Positions 36,153-45,664 of a stretch of DNA of 64,000 nt are shown here, one piece after another. This DNA comes from Bin80 sp965208025. GTDB lineage: Bacteria > Bacteroidota > Rhodothermia > Rhodothermales > Bin80. The position numbers and the translations under genes were made by a program. Within the stretch, counting starts at the first letter, position 1; every line of letters starts with the position of its first letter. The DNA is taken from assembly GCA_965208025.1 (NCBI GenBank), contig OZ242302.1:434001-498000 (forward strand), written 5' to 3'. The notes under the pieces are model-generated. The model searched no databases, was not told where the DNA came from, and saw only the letters and a program-made list of their open reading frames with translations.

Positions 36153-37246
36153 GGCAAATTTTTCTGGGATTCCACCTTAAGCTTACGAGAGGACTTAGCG
36201 GCTAACGCATTAGAACGATCGTAAATCATTCATAACATTTCCCTTGCGGTCGCGTGACTTCTACAATTTGACATATCCTTCGGTTTCGGAATCGTACGCG
36301 TTCTTTGGTGGAGTATCTGGACGTTCTTTGTAGTTGGGGTGGTCTGGTTGTGGTTTCAGGATCCTCAAATTATTCAGGACACGATTCAACTGATTTGGGC
36401 TACGGTAGGGGACTTGATTGGAGAGGTGTCACCTTAGAAGGTCTCTATATTTGGATAATACAGAGTCCTGCGGAAACGGGGACTGAACCCAGTCCTTGAG
36501 ATCTGGTAACTGCGAAAATCACCGCTCAAATCCCGAACCTCGGCTATGCTCCGCACGGACTTTCTGCGTTTCGCGAGGCATCTCAATTTTCTCTTGGGTA
36601 TAGGTCTCCTTCAACCAGGTGTGCATGGAAGGGATGGACACAATATATCCCGTTTTAGTCTTTTCCAGAATCCCTTTCTCTTCAAACATCTCAAAGAGTT
36701 CTTTCGCCTGATCGTCTCCGTACTTTCGCGCCATAGGATGGATTATATCCAGATAGTCCATGGTTTTGCCAGGAGACACCTCTGCTATGGACGTTGCGAG
36801 ACACCCGATCTCATCTGGCCGGAAACGAACCAATCGTCCCTCGTAATACTTTTCTCTATCTTCATGCCCCGCTTCCAGTACAGAGCTTAATCCGTCCGGT
36901 GTCATGACACCACTATTTGCTTGCAGGTACTCCGAGGCAAGTCCTGCATAGCATTGGATGTGCTGAGGCCATCCATACGTTTCTCGTGCGATCGCGTCAA
37001 CCCACACCGTCGGATCTCCTTTACATCTCCCTTCCTTTTTGATCCAGTCCTCAATCACCAATCGCTCGGACTCCTTGCTTAACGCACCCAACTCCACAGC
37101 GCAATCTCTGGAGAATCGTGAAATGTCCAATGTCTGGAAGGCTGTTAAGGTTGGATTGAGTCCAGCAGCAAGAAGGACGACTGGCTTATTTAGTTGGCCA
37201 TTATGGATCGCATTGAGAATAGTAGAGGCAATGATCTTTTGGGGGC
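36153..37246 (-). repeat. Segment nearly identical to 45665-46770 (copy A)
   Basis: About 365 bases of non-coding DNA plus the 3' two thirds of the ATPase gene are almost identical to the copy at 45665-46770. Similarity falls sharply beyond 37246, within the coding region near the Walker B motif, although the rest of the gene is still homologous. Confidence 0.85.
36258..36437 (+). pseudogene. Decayed small membrane-protein frame in the duplicated segment (copy A)
   Basis: A 59-residue frame with a strong hydrophobic stretch (WTFFVVGVVWLWF) and an amphipathic tail (IIQDTIQLIWATVGDLIG). It has no start codon and begins right after a TGA. Copy C (45743-45961) has an ATG and twelve more N-terminal residues, but the same in-frame TGA and an extra TAG. 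Read as a broken one-helix membrane protein gene, convergent with the ATPase. Confidence 0.35.
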
Positions 37247-37706
37247 CCTCGGGTGCGTTGGTAGCTCCCAACCTTTGTGCTTCATCCAGAATGAGTAGCA
37301 GAGGTTTTTCGCCTTTTTGGAGTAACCGTTTCACCGTCTGCATTGATTTATCGGTACTGACTTTTGCAGATGCAAACCCGAAGATGGAAAAACCTGCTTC
37401 CCCAGCCCTGAAACTGAACTTCTTTCTCAAACCCAGGGATTCCCGCAATGAGTCCACCTCCCAAAGGTTCGGCGGATCAATGATTGCAGCCTGCCATTCG
37501 GCTGCTTCGGCTATCTTCTCGCATTCATGAAGGAGAGCGCTTTTTCCCGCGCCAGGCGCACCATGGATCAAGAACGTGGTGCCAGTCTTTGATGCATATG
37601 CTCGATCCAATAAATTCTTGAAACTTCTCCGAATGGTTTCTCGCCCATGAAAATATCGTGTGGGTCCTCGATCAAAGGCAGCAGTAAGTGGTGGAAGTTT
37701 AGACAT
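36519..37706 (-). CDS. AAA-type ATPase with C-terminal winged-helix-like region (copy A)
   Basis: A 395-residue ATPase of the ORC/Cdc6-STAND-like AAA group. Walker A is GAPGAGKS at 49-56 and Walker B is LLLILDEAQ ending at 144; a lid region and a C-terminal winged-helix-like segment (EKGILEKTKTGYIVSIPS) follow. The N-terminal FDRGPTRYFHGRE block is shared by all three copies here. It probably acts as an ATP-driven switch on DNA, but partners and role are unknown. No transposase or nuclease is in the same operon. Compared with copy C, the last two thirds are nearly identical and the first third has diverged, a mosaic pattern. Confidence 0.75.
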   Translation of the reverse strand: MSKLPPLTAAFDRGPTRYFHGRETIRRSFKNLLDRAYASKTGTTFLIHGAPGAGKSALLHECEKIAEAAEWQAAIIDPPNLWEVDSLRESLGLRKKFSFRAGEAGFSIFGFASAKVSTDKSMQTVKRLLQKGEKPLLLILDEAQRLGATNAPEGPQKIIASTILNAIHNGQLNKPVVLLAAGLNPTLTAFQTLDISRFSRDCAVELGALSKESERLVIEDWIKKEGRCKGDPTVWVDAIARETYGWPQHIQCYAGLASEYLQANSGVMTPDGLSSVLEAGHEDREKYYEGRLVRFRPDEIGCLATSIAEVSPGKTMDYLDIIHPMARKYGDDQAKELFEMFEEKGILEKTKTGYIVSIPSMHTWLKETYTQEKIEMPRETQKVRAEHSRGSGFER

Positions 37707-37781
37707 GGTTAATTAGACATACCATTGGATTGACTGGTTCCGGATTTATCTGGGAATAAACTAATTTAGTCCCTGATCATT

Positions 37782-37798
37782 TATGTTTTGCGAACATA
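37782..37798 (-). promoter_or_regulatory. Inverted repeat upstream of ATPase copy A
   Basis: TATGTT and AACATA with a 5-base spacer, about 75 bases upstream of the ATPase start. A possible operator or promoter element; the same site is not conserved in front of copy C. Confidence 0.3.
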
Positions 37799-37957
37799 TA
37801 GACGCTCAGTGGCCAAAAACATGACTAGACTGAGCCCCAAAGGAACTTGCAAGCCGATCCGTGAAGAGTACTGAGTACCTACTGTCAGTGTGTTGCAGAA
37901 ACATGAATCCGCATGTGAGAGCCAAAGGTTAGGAATCACCTTTGAAACCCCCGAACC

Positions 37958-39124
37958 TCAGCTTTGCTCTACGCGGATTTTCTGCGTCTCGCGGGATAGT
38001 TCAATTTTTCTCTTTGGTAAAGGTGTCAATTAACCAAGTGTGCATGGATGGAATTGGCACAATATATCCCAAGGTGGTCTTTTCCAGAATCCTATTTTCT
38101 TCAAACTTCTTAAAGAGTTTTTCCGCCTTCTCGTTTCCAAACTTTTGAGCCATAGAAGAGGATAGTTTCATATCATCAATGGGGATACTTGGCTGTACAT
38201 CCGCGATTGATCTCGCGAGACATTCGGCCTCCGAAGGCTGAAATCATCCAATCGTTCCTCGTAATACACTTTGCGATCTTCATGCCCTGCTTCCAGTACG
38301 GAGGTTAATCCGTCCAATGTCATTACACCGCCATTTGCTTGGAGGTACTCCGAAGCAAGTCCTGCATAACATTGGATGTGCTGAGGCCATCCATGCGTTT
38401 CCCGCACGATCGCGTCAACCCACACCGTCGGATCTCCTTTCACTCTCCCATCCTTTTTGAGCCAATCCGTGATTACCAAACGCTCGGACTCCTTACTTAA
38501 TGCACCCAACTTCACAAGGCAGTCTTTGGCGAATCGTGAAATATCAAAAGTTTTAAAGGCTTTTAAGGTTGGGTTGAGTCCAGCAGCAAGAAGGACGACA
38601 GGCTTATTTAGTTGGCCATTATGGATCGCATTAAGAACATTCGTAGCTGTAGCGACTTGGCTGCCCTCAGGCGCGTTGGTACCTCCCAGCCTTTGTGCTT
38701 CATCCAGAATGAGTAGCGGAGGTTTTTTCACTTTTCTGGAGTAATCGTTTCACCATCTGCGTTGATCTTTCTACACTGACATTTGCAGATGCGAACCCAA
38801 AGATGGAAAATCCGGCTTCCCCAGACTTAAAATTGAGCTTCTTTCTCAAACCAAGGGAATCCACCAATGAGTCCACCTCCCAAAAGTCCTGTGGATCAAT
38901 GATTACGGCCTTCCATTCGGCAGCTTCGGCGATCTTATCGCATTCATAAAGGAGAGCGCTTTTTCCCACGCCAGGCGCACCATAGATGAGGAATGTGGTT
39001 CCCGTATATTTTGAATCGAGTACCGAAGAAGTTCTTGAAAAGTCCGAAGTATCTTCTTTCGGCCGTGAAAATACGGGGAAGGGCCACGGTCAAGGACGAA
39101 TTTGTGCCGGAAAGGTACGGACAT
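37958..39124 (-). pseudogene. Broken copy of the AAA ATPase gene (copy B)
   Basis: Homologous to copies A and C over the whole length, starting at ATG 39124 (MSVPFRHKF) with the shared RGPSPYFHGR block. At least four frameshifts are evident. One precedes Walker A (about 38970-39020), one precedes Walker B (about 38725, after RLLQKSEK), one lies near 38240, and an extra A near 38010 shifts the last residues. The original stop corresponds to 37958-37960. The remaining text is still easily recognised, so inactivation is fairly recent. It lies between copy A and the second LRR/Calx-beta gene. Confidence 0.85.
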
Positions 39125-39212
39125 GACGCAGTAGACAGACTCATGTCTCTTTCCCGACGGTGCGGATCTCAATAAGTTTTGATGCACCTCTAAACAGATG
39201 ATCCTGTCCCGA

Positions 39213-42200
39213 TTACCATTTCAGGCCCATGCTTGCACTAACTCCGTATGAAGTTGGGGCTTCGTTTGCCTCCATCGTTCGTGCGGTGGTGGCCACCGAG
39301 AATTGCAATCCCTGCTCCATGCGCAGGTTGTATCCAACCCGATAGGCGCGCCCTCTGGAATCCAGGGTCATCCCCACGATGGAACGTCCGAGGCTTTTCT
39401 TGATCGGTGTTCCATAGCCCAGTTCTATCTCAACATTTTGGTCGGCACTCCCCAGTGCCATGGAATGCAGCGGTGCTTTGCGCCATAGATCTCCACCATA
39501 CACATTCCCCCACAGAGGACGTACCCGCATGGAGGGGCCGAGTCCGCCCGGGTTTCCATACTCAACGGATCCCATCAGTCCCCATTCCCGTAATCCTTCA
39601 TCCGTATGCAGCACCAAGGTCCGACCTCCGAGCTCCGCACGTAGTCGGTTTGTGGACCAGCGTAGACCTCCCCCCAGTTCAATCCCCAGCCCCGTCTCTG
39701 CATCGCCCCCATCCTGACGCAGAGCTGCTTCCAGATAGGGCTGCATGCCCGGTCCGACTCGTAAATTTCCCTCTACGCCGGCACGGACCCGACGGACCCT
39801 CAGATCGGATCCGTTCTCTGTCTCTGCCGTAGCCCAAAACGCGTCCACCTCGTAGCCCAGCCGTCCGGTATTGCCCCCGGTCAGGGTTCCCGTTAGTCCT
39901 AATGCAACCAGTGAGGCATCTACCTCTGAGTCCAGTGTCTCTAATTCAGTCTCGCCGCGTCCCAGTCCCAAGAGCAGCCATGTATGCATCCCAGCGCCTG
40001 TTTGATAACTGACATACGGATAGATGCCTGTCAATCGCGACGATGCCGTGCCCGATCGTGTCGGCGTCTCATACGTGCCTTGATCCCAGCTTTGCGCTGC
40101 CAAGAGACCGGCCATCCATCCCTGACTCCATGTATAGTCTGTTCCCAGCATCATGGTCGTGACATCCGAGCGAAGCGACAGTGCTCCCTCCCTGCCATGC
40201 ATGCGTGTGAATGCTCCTTGTCCCCAGACGCTCCATCCTCCCTGCATATACTGTGCACCACAACCGCGAAAGATCTCTCCCAGCGTCCGACGTTCATTCC
40301 CATGACGGAGCCAGGATAGATCAGGGATGCGGCACTGCGCCATCCCTTCCATCCGCCGAGACAATGCCTCTACCACCTGCGATGCCCAAGTGCGAAGGAC
40401 TCTGGAAACATACGCATCCCGAATACTCTCTTCGTTTTCCTCTTCCATCACCGCCTCTGTGCGGGCTTGTTGAACCTCTGCATTCACGGCCGAGAGTAAA
40501 ACTATAGAAAACGTCTTCGCCTCCCAGACCGGATCGTTGGAAAGAAGTTTCACTTTGATGGTTTTGGACACCTCGCCCGGTGCAAACGTAACTTGCCCGG
40601 CTACCGGCTCATAGTCCTCTCCCGCGTGAGCACTCCCATCCTCACTGGCATAGCTGACCAGTACTGGTAGGGAGGAGGGCATAGATAAGCTGACGTCAAA
40701 CAACGCCGTATGGAGGGATACCATCACACTCTGTACCGAGACCCCGGGACTCCCATCATTGTCCAGAATCGTTCCGATACCCGTGCCCTGATCAATCTCT
40801 GCATGTCTTACATTGGCAAGCGTTACTTGGAAGGTTTCCTCGGGTTCTACCTCCGAATCCTCCAATACTTGGATGCGGATCTTACCTTCGGTGCTCCCCG
40901 GCTCAAAGATGACAATGCCTTTAGAGGACACATAATCGGATCCCGCGGTTGCCGTCTCATCCGAAGATGCAAACTCAACCATCACTGCTTGCGAACTGGG
41001 TCGACTGAGCCGGATCGGTAGCAGCAGTTCACCTGCATCCTCCAATGCGCGCTCATCATAGATACTCACCATGAGCTCTACCTCATCGTCCAGAATGGTT
41101 GCCTGACCGGCTACGTCTTCAATGCCATCCCCCGATAGACGCAATAGAAAGATTTCGCTCTCTTCCGGAATTTGATCGTCCAGAATCGGGACCCGGATCT
41201 CTTGTTCCAGCGCACCCGCAGGAAACGTAACGGTTCCGCTCATGGCGGTATAGTCCTGTCCAGCCATAGCCGATCCATCCTCGGTCATGTAGGTGAACGT
41301 TCGGGGGCGGCTATCCCGACCGCTCAGTACCACCGGAAATACCGCCTCGGGTTCCGACTCGCTGACCTCCACATCTTGGATGCGCACCGTCACCGGGGCC
41401 TCATTATCCACAATGATACCTTGTCCCTCGGATTGCCCCAACTCCCCATTTTGTATGTTCGTCAACTGCACTTGAAAGGTTTCCTCGCCTTCAAATAGCT
41501 CATCGTCCAGAATCTGCACCTCGATGAACTGTGTCGTCTGCCCCGAAGAAAAGCGCAGCGGGCTTTGCGTTTGCACCCGATAGTCCAGAGAGGCTTGAGC
41601 GGTCTGGTCGGTGACGATAAAATCTACTTCGGTCTCGCGCCCTGACAGCGAATGAGTTAAGGTCACTTCAAAGGGAGCCCGTCCCGCATCTTCCTGCACC
41701 GTGAGCGAAGACATGAGATTTGCAACGGGCGGCGCATCATCATCACGAATCGTCCCCGTGGCTTGGTCATCCGCTAATTCTGCATGCTCGGGTGTGGACA
41801 ACTCCAAGAGAAAGGTCTCCACCATTTCTGCTTCAAAATCATCCACAAGAGGAACGGACAACTCGCGGCGACCTATGTTCGGTGGAAAGTCTAGTATATC
41901 ACGCTGGAACACATAGTCGGTGGTGGCTATCGCCGTTCCATCACGAGTCTCATACGCGACACGTACCGTCTGGGATGGATGGGGTGGATCCAGAATCACC
42001 GTAAATGTCAATGAACCTGAACTCTCCAATTCCGAAGCATCCTCAACCCGCAACAAGTACACATCATTATCTTCAATCGTCACTGTTGCCTCGCCCGGAT
42101 CCAGCACTGTACCCGCCACCTCCGACAATCGGACCTGAAAGGTCTCCGCGGACTCCGTGATCGGATCGTCCAGGATGGGAATCTCAAGGACTGCCGTCCT

Positions 42201-45200
42201 ACTTCCCGCAGGGATCTGTAAAGAATTCTGAGGGGGCGTATAGTCCATTCTCTCGGTGGCGGTTAGTCCAATCGTTTGAACCGGTACATTCAGGTCAAAT
42301 GGAGCCGCGGGAGTCACCTCAATTTGCAACTGGGCCATCCCTACATCCTCAGGAAACGTCTGATCCTGAATTGTCAGCGTAATCAATTCATCGTTATCCA
42401 GAATGGTGAGATAGGTCCCGCTCTCGCCCGGTCCAACTGCCGGGCTTTCACCAATGATCGTAATCGTCTCTGCTGTCTCGTAGATTAAATCATCCAAGAG
42501 GGTCAAGTCAAACGTTTTGGTGCCTATTACCTCCCCAGCTGAAATCGTCAGGTCAAAAGAGGGTTCGGCTTTGTAGTCGTCTCCGGCCATAGCCGAGCCA
42601 TCCCTGATCGAAACCAGTACCTCGGTGTCTTCACTGCGCGGGGTATCCAGTCTTGCAGTTACCATGATCTCCTTACTTCCTTCGTCTTCATTCACCTTAG
42701 AGGGAGAAACCGCAAGCTTGACTCCGGTGGCCTCATCATCATCCAGAATCGTCAGCGTCACCTCCGAGGGATCAGTCACGTCGTTCGCATTTGTCGCCTG
42801 GCCGCCCACCTTCAGTATCTTATCCGGTTCATCCACTAAATTGTCCACCGCCGTGATCGTAACCAGTTCCGTACTGGTCGTTAAGCCGGGGGCAATCGTC
42901 AATTTCCGGTTACTACTTAGTTGATAATTCAAATCTGTGGCTGGTAAAATTGCATCTGCGGAGATTGTGACCACTGTCTCCTCGCTCGAGGCGGTGCTCA
43001 GATGCGCCGTCACCGTCGTGCGCCCGCGAGCTTCTGAAATTACCTCTGGATCTAACTTCAGCGTTACCTCTGGTATAGGACCCGTATCATAGAGCGTGAG
43101 TGTGGCCGGGCTCACCCGCAGACCGTTCACCGACGTTGTTCCCGTAATCCAAATTGTCTCCTCCGGCTCATGTAGGTTATCTGGGATTGGCGTGAATGTA
43201 AACATCTCTGTCCCCTCCATCGCTTCTGCCGGAATCGTAAGGTTAAGGGAAGACACTGCCATATAGTCAATTCCTGCCATAGCCGTACCATCTTCCACCG
43301 AAATCGTCACCTCTGTATCGGTACTCCGCGCAAAATCCAGCCTTGCCGTCACGGTAACCGGCGTGTTTTCCGCATCTTCATTTACCTCGGGTGGTGCCAC
43401 TGCAAGCGTGATCTTGGTAGCATTATCATCATCCTGAATCGTCAGCGTCACATCTTCAGGATTCGTCACCCCCTGCGTATTCGTTACCGTGCCAATCACT
43501 GTTAGTGTCTCATCCGGCTCATCCACATTATCGTCCCTCGCTGTGATCGTGACCTCTCCCGTGCTATTTGTCTGTCCCGGCTCAATCGTGAGTGTATTAT
43601 TATTATTGGAGCTTAATTCGTAATCCGCGGTCGTAGCAGGCGGATCTGGGACGACCGATACTTCGATCGTCGTATGTGTGCCCGACGCGAAGCTAAGACT
43701 CGCTTTGACCGTTGTGAATTTCCCTTCCATAATCCCTTCTGGATCTAAATTAAGGGTCACTTCTGGCGTCGGATCCGAATCAAGGAGAATAAGCTTGGCA
43801 TCAATTATGTCCAGATCGTCCACCGGTGTCGTCCCAGTAATTTGAACCTCTTCGTCTGGTTCATCCAAATCATCCACGATTGGCGTGAATGTAAACGTCC
43901 CCGTTTCCTCCATCGCTTCTGCCGGAATCGTAAGGTTAAGGGAAGACACTGCCATATAGTCAATTCCTGCCATAGCCGTACCATCTTCCACCGAAATCGT
44001 CACCTCCGTGTCGGTAGTCCGTGCAAAATCCAGCCTTGCCGTCACGGTAACCGGCGTGTTTTCCGCACCTTCATTTACCTCGGGTGGTGCCACTGCAAGC
44101 GTGATCTTGGTAGCATTATCATCATCCTGAATCGTCAGCGTCACATCTTCAGGATTCGTCACCCCCTGCGTATTCGTTACCGCGCCAATCACTGTTAGTG
44201 TCTCATCCGGCTCATCCACATTATCGTCCCTCGCTGTGATCGTGACCTCCTCCTCCTCTGAGCTACTGGTTTCCCCGGCGACAATCGTGAGCGTAGTGTT
44301 TTCACTCAACCTGTAATCATCAAGGGTAGCGGACGGATTTGGAGTTGCCGATATCTCAACCATCATATCCGCACTCAGTGGAGCGCTCAGACTCGCTGTG
44401 ACCATTGTGAATTCCCCTTCCATAATCTCTTCTGGATCTAAATTTAGCGTTACTACCGGAGGAAGGTCCGCACAGGAAGGCACATCTATACTATAAATAA
44501 TGATCTTCCCTTGACTCTTCAGGTCAAGAATCTTTTGAGGCAGGCACTCGAGAGGATTACCAGCCAGATACACTTGAAGACCATCAAGACCATCAAAAAT
44601 ATCTGGAGGCAGGGTAGTGAGGGAATTGTTTACCATCTGCAGTACCTTCAAACTGGATAGATCAGCAAGGAGAGACTCAGGCAGGTCTTCAAAGCCACAT
44701 TCATTTATGACTATCTGCACTAAGCTGTTGCCGAGTCCCTCAAAAATATCCGCAGGTAGGGTGGTGAGGCGGGGATTTTTATCTATGAACAGCGTCATCA
44801 GGTTGGAAAGTCCTTCAAAAAGATTCGCAGGCAAACTGGTGAGACTACTATTATCGCTCAGGTAAAGCCTATCCATATTAGTAAGTCCACTAAAGAGTCC
44901 CTCAGGTAGGCTCGTACGAGAATTTTTGCTTAAGTCCAGCGATTCCAGACCGAAGAGATCAGCAAAGAGGCCCTCTGGCAGAGTGGTGAGCGGATTTTCG
45001 CTCAGGTCCAGTACCATCAGTCTGGAGAGATTGGCAAATAGATTCGCAGGTAGATCGGTGAGATTATTCGCGGATAGTAGCAACGAATCAAGTCTAGAGA
45101 GACCGGCAAAAATGTTCGTCGGCAGAGTGGTGAGACCCATTGTTTCTAACTCCAGCCTTTGCAGATCGGAGAGATCAGCGAAAAGATCCTCAGGCGGAGT

Positions 45201-45515
45201 AACGGAAAGGGTGTTATTACTCAAGAACAACGTTTCTAAACTGGAAAGTCCGCTGAAATCAATTGACTTCAGTTCTGAGATCCCCTTATCGGCCAAGTCC
45301 AGTTCCTCAACGAGGAGTAGCTGGACATCAGTAACGGTTGCACAATCTTTATGCGGAATTTCACCAAGAATCTCGTCCCTGACTTGCGAAGTTCGATCGC
45401 AAATGTCCACTACCGTTTGTGCCGCGACATCTAATGTAAAGAATATCACAAAAAAAAACGCTGCCACACCTAGACACGAAGAGAACGATCTTTGCATCAT
45501 TCTAATGGATATCAA
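39213..45515 (-). CDS. Second giant LRR / Calx-beta / autotransporter-like surface protein
   Basis: A 2100-residue paralogue of the protein at 19207-25167 with the same order of parts. A signal peptide (cut after VAAQ) leads into about ten leucine-rich repeats of the LPANLFxxLSxLxxLxLxxN type (about 65-345). About twelve Calx-beta modules with DDD/DND calcium loops follow (about 350-1690), then a 400-residue barrel ending in Trp. The barrels of the two paralogues are closely similar, while LRR number and sequence differ. Two Calx-beta pairs within this gene are nearly identical at DNA level (43185-43556 and 43878-44249). ATG codons at 45500 and 45497 are also possible starts. Likely a surface adhesin or cell-cell contact protein; function inferred only. 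Confidence 0.85.
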   Translation of the reverse strand: MISIRMMQRSFSSCLGVAAFFFVIFFTLDVAAQTVVDICDRTSQVRDEILGEIPHKDCATVTDVQLLLVEELDLADKGISELKSIDFSGLSSLETLFLSNNTLSVTPPEDLFADLSDLQRLELETMGLTTLPTNIFAGLSRLDSLLLSANNLTDLPANLFANLSRLMVLDLSENPLTTLPEGLFADLFGLESLDLSKNSRTSLPEGLFSGLTNMDRLYLSDNSSLTSLPANLFEGLSNLMTLFIDKNPRLTTLPADIFEGLGNSLVQIVINECGFEDLPESLLADLSSLKVLQMVNNSLTTLPPDIFDGLDGLQVYLAGNPLECLPQKILDLKSQGKIIIYSIDVPSCADLPPVVTLNLDPEEIMEGEFTMVTASLSAPLSADMMVEISATPNPSATLDDYRLSENTTLTIVAGETSSSEEEEVTITARDDNVDEPDETLTVIGAVTNTQGVTNPEDVTLTIQDDDNATKITLAVAPPEVNEGAENTPVTVTARLDFARTTDTEVTISVEDGTAMAGIDYMAVSSLNLTIPAEAMEETGTFTFTPIVDDLDEPDEEVQITGTTPVDDLDIIDAKLILLDSDPTPEVTLNLDPEGIMEGKFTTVKASLSFASGTHTTIEVSVVPDPPATTADYELSSNNNNTLTIEPGQTNSTGEVTITARDDNVDEPDETLTVIGTVTNTQGVTNPEDVTLTIQDDDNATKITLAVAPPEVNEDAENTPVTVTARLDFARSTDTEVTISVEDGTAMAGIDYMAVSSLNLTIPAEAMEGTEMFTFTPIPDNLHEPEETIWITGTTSVNGLRVSPATLTLYDTGPIPEVTLKLDPEVISEARGRTTVTAHLSTASSEETVVTISADAILPATDLNYQLSSNRKLTIAPGLTTSTELVTITAVDNLVDEPDKILKVGGQATNANDVTDPSEVTLTILDDDEATGVKLAVSPSKVNEDEGSKEIMVTARLDTPRSEDTEVLVSIRDGSAMAGDDYKAEPSFDLTISAGEVIGTKTFDLTLLDDLIYETAETITIIGESPAVGPGESGTYLTILDNDELITLTIQDQTFPEDVGMAQLQIEVTPAAPFDLNVPVQTIGLTATERMDYTPPQNSLQIPAGSRTAVLEIPILDDPITESAETFQVRLSEVAGTVLDPGEATVTIEDNDVYLLRVEDASELESSGSLTFTVILDPPHPSQTVRVAYETRDGTAIATTDYVFQRDILDFPPNIGRRELSVPLVDDFEAEMVETFLLELSTPEHAELADDQATGTIRDDDAPPVANLMSSLTVQEDAGRAPFEVTLTHSLSGRETEVDFIVTDQTAQASLDYRVQTQSPLRFSSGQTTQFIEVQILDDELFEGEETFQVQLTNIQNGELGQSEGQGIIVDNEAPVTVRIQDVEVSESEPEAVFPVVLSGRDSRPRTFTYMTEDGSAMAGQDYTAMSGTVTFPAGALEQEIRVPILDDQIPEESEIFLLRLSGDGIEDVAGQATILDDEVELMVSIYDERALEDAGELLLPIRLSRPSSQAVMVEFASSDETATAGSDYVSSKGIVIFEPGSTEGKIRIQVLEDSEVEPEETFQVTLANVRHAEIDQGTGIGTILDNDGSPGVSVQSVMVSLHTALFDVSLSMPSSLPVLVSYASEDGSAHAGEDYEPVAGQVTFAPGEVSKTIKVKLLSNDPVWEAKTFSIVLLSAVNAEVQQARTEAVMEEENEESIRDAYVSRVLRTWASQVVEALSRRMEGMAQCRIPDLSWLRHGNERRTLGEIFRGCGAQYMQGGWSVWGQGAFTRMHGREGALSLRSDVTTMMLGTDYTWSQGWMAGLLAAQSWDQGTYETPTRSGTASSRLTGIYPYVSYQTGAGMHTWLLLGLGRGETELETLDSEVDASLVALGLTGTLTGGNTGRLGYEVDAFWATAETENGSDLRVRRVRAGVEGNLRVGPGMQPYLEAALRQDGGDAETGLGIELGGGLRWSTNRLRAELGGRTLVLHTDEGLREWGLMGSVEYGNPGGLGPSMRVRPLWGNVYGGDLWRKAPLHSMALGSADQNVEIELGYGTPIKKSLGRSIVGMTLDSRGRAYRVGYNLRMEQGLQFSVATTARTMEANEAPTSYGVSASMGLKW
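43185..43556 (-). repeat. Internal Calx-beta repeat unit, first copy
   Basis: A 372-base segment repeated at 43878-44249 with only a handful of base changes. The offset is exactly 693 bases (231 codons, i.e. two Calx-beta modules), so the reading frame is kept. Confidence 0.85.
43878..44249 (-). repeat. Internal Calx-beta repeat unit, second copy
   Basis: Partner of 43185-43556. Such near identity among otherwise divergent modules implies recent duplication or gene conversion. Confidence 0.85.
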
Positions 45516-45636
45516 AAGACGATCCTACACTGATTTGGGTGCAATAGTGATTTTGGTTGATCAAAATTGAAGCTTTATGTCCACCTCTTGCAAAGTCCAA
45601 AAAGAAATTTATGCATTTTTGGCCTTTTATGCTCCT

Positions 45637-45653
45637 GATTCAATTGTTGAATC
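45637..45653 (-). promoter_or_regulatory. Palindrome at the edge of the duplicated segment
   Basis: GATTCAA-TTG-TTGAATC, a perfect 7-bp inverted repeat, with an outer pair CCTGATT (45634-45640) / AATCAGG (45656-45662). It lies about 120 bases upstream of the second LRR/Calx-beta gene and 12 bases from the start of the duplicated segment. It could be an operator, a terminator for minus-strand transcripts arriving from the ATPase, or a recombination edge. Confidence 0.35.
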
Positions 45654-45664
45654 TAAATCAGGTA

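Noticed and set aside
43185..44249. Direct repeats that might be taken for a CRISPR array
   Set aside because: The units are 372 bases long, occur twice, and are coding Calx-beta modules in frame; there are no short regular repeats with spacers and no cas genes.
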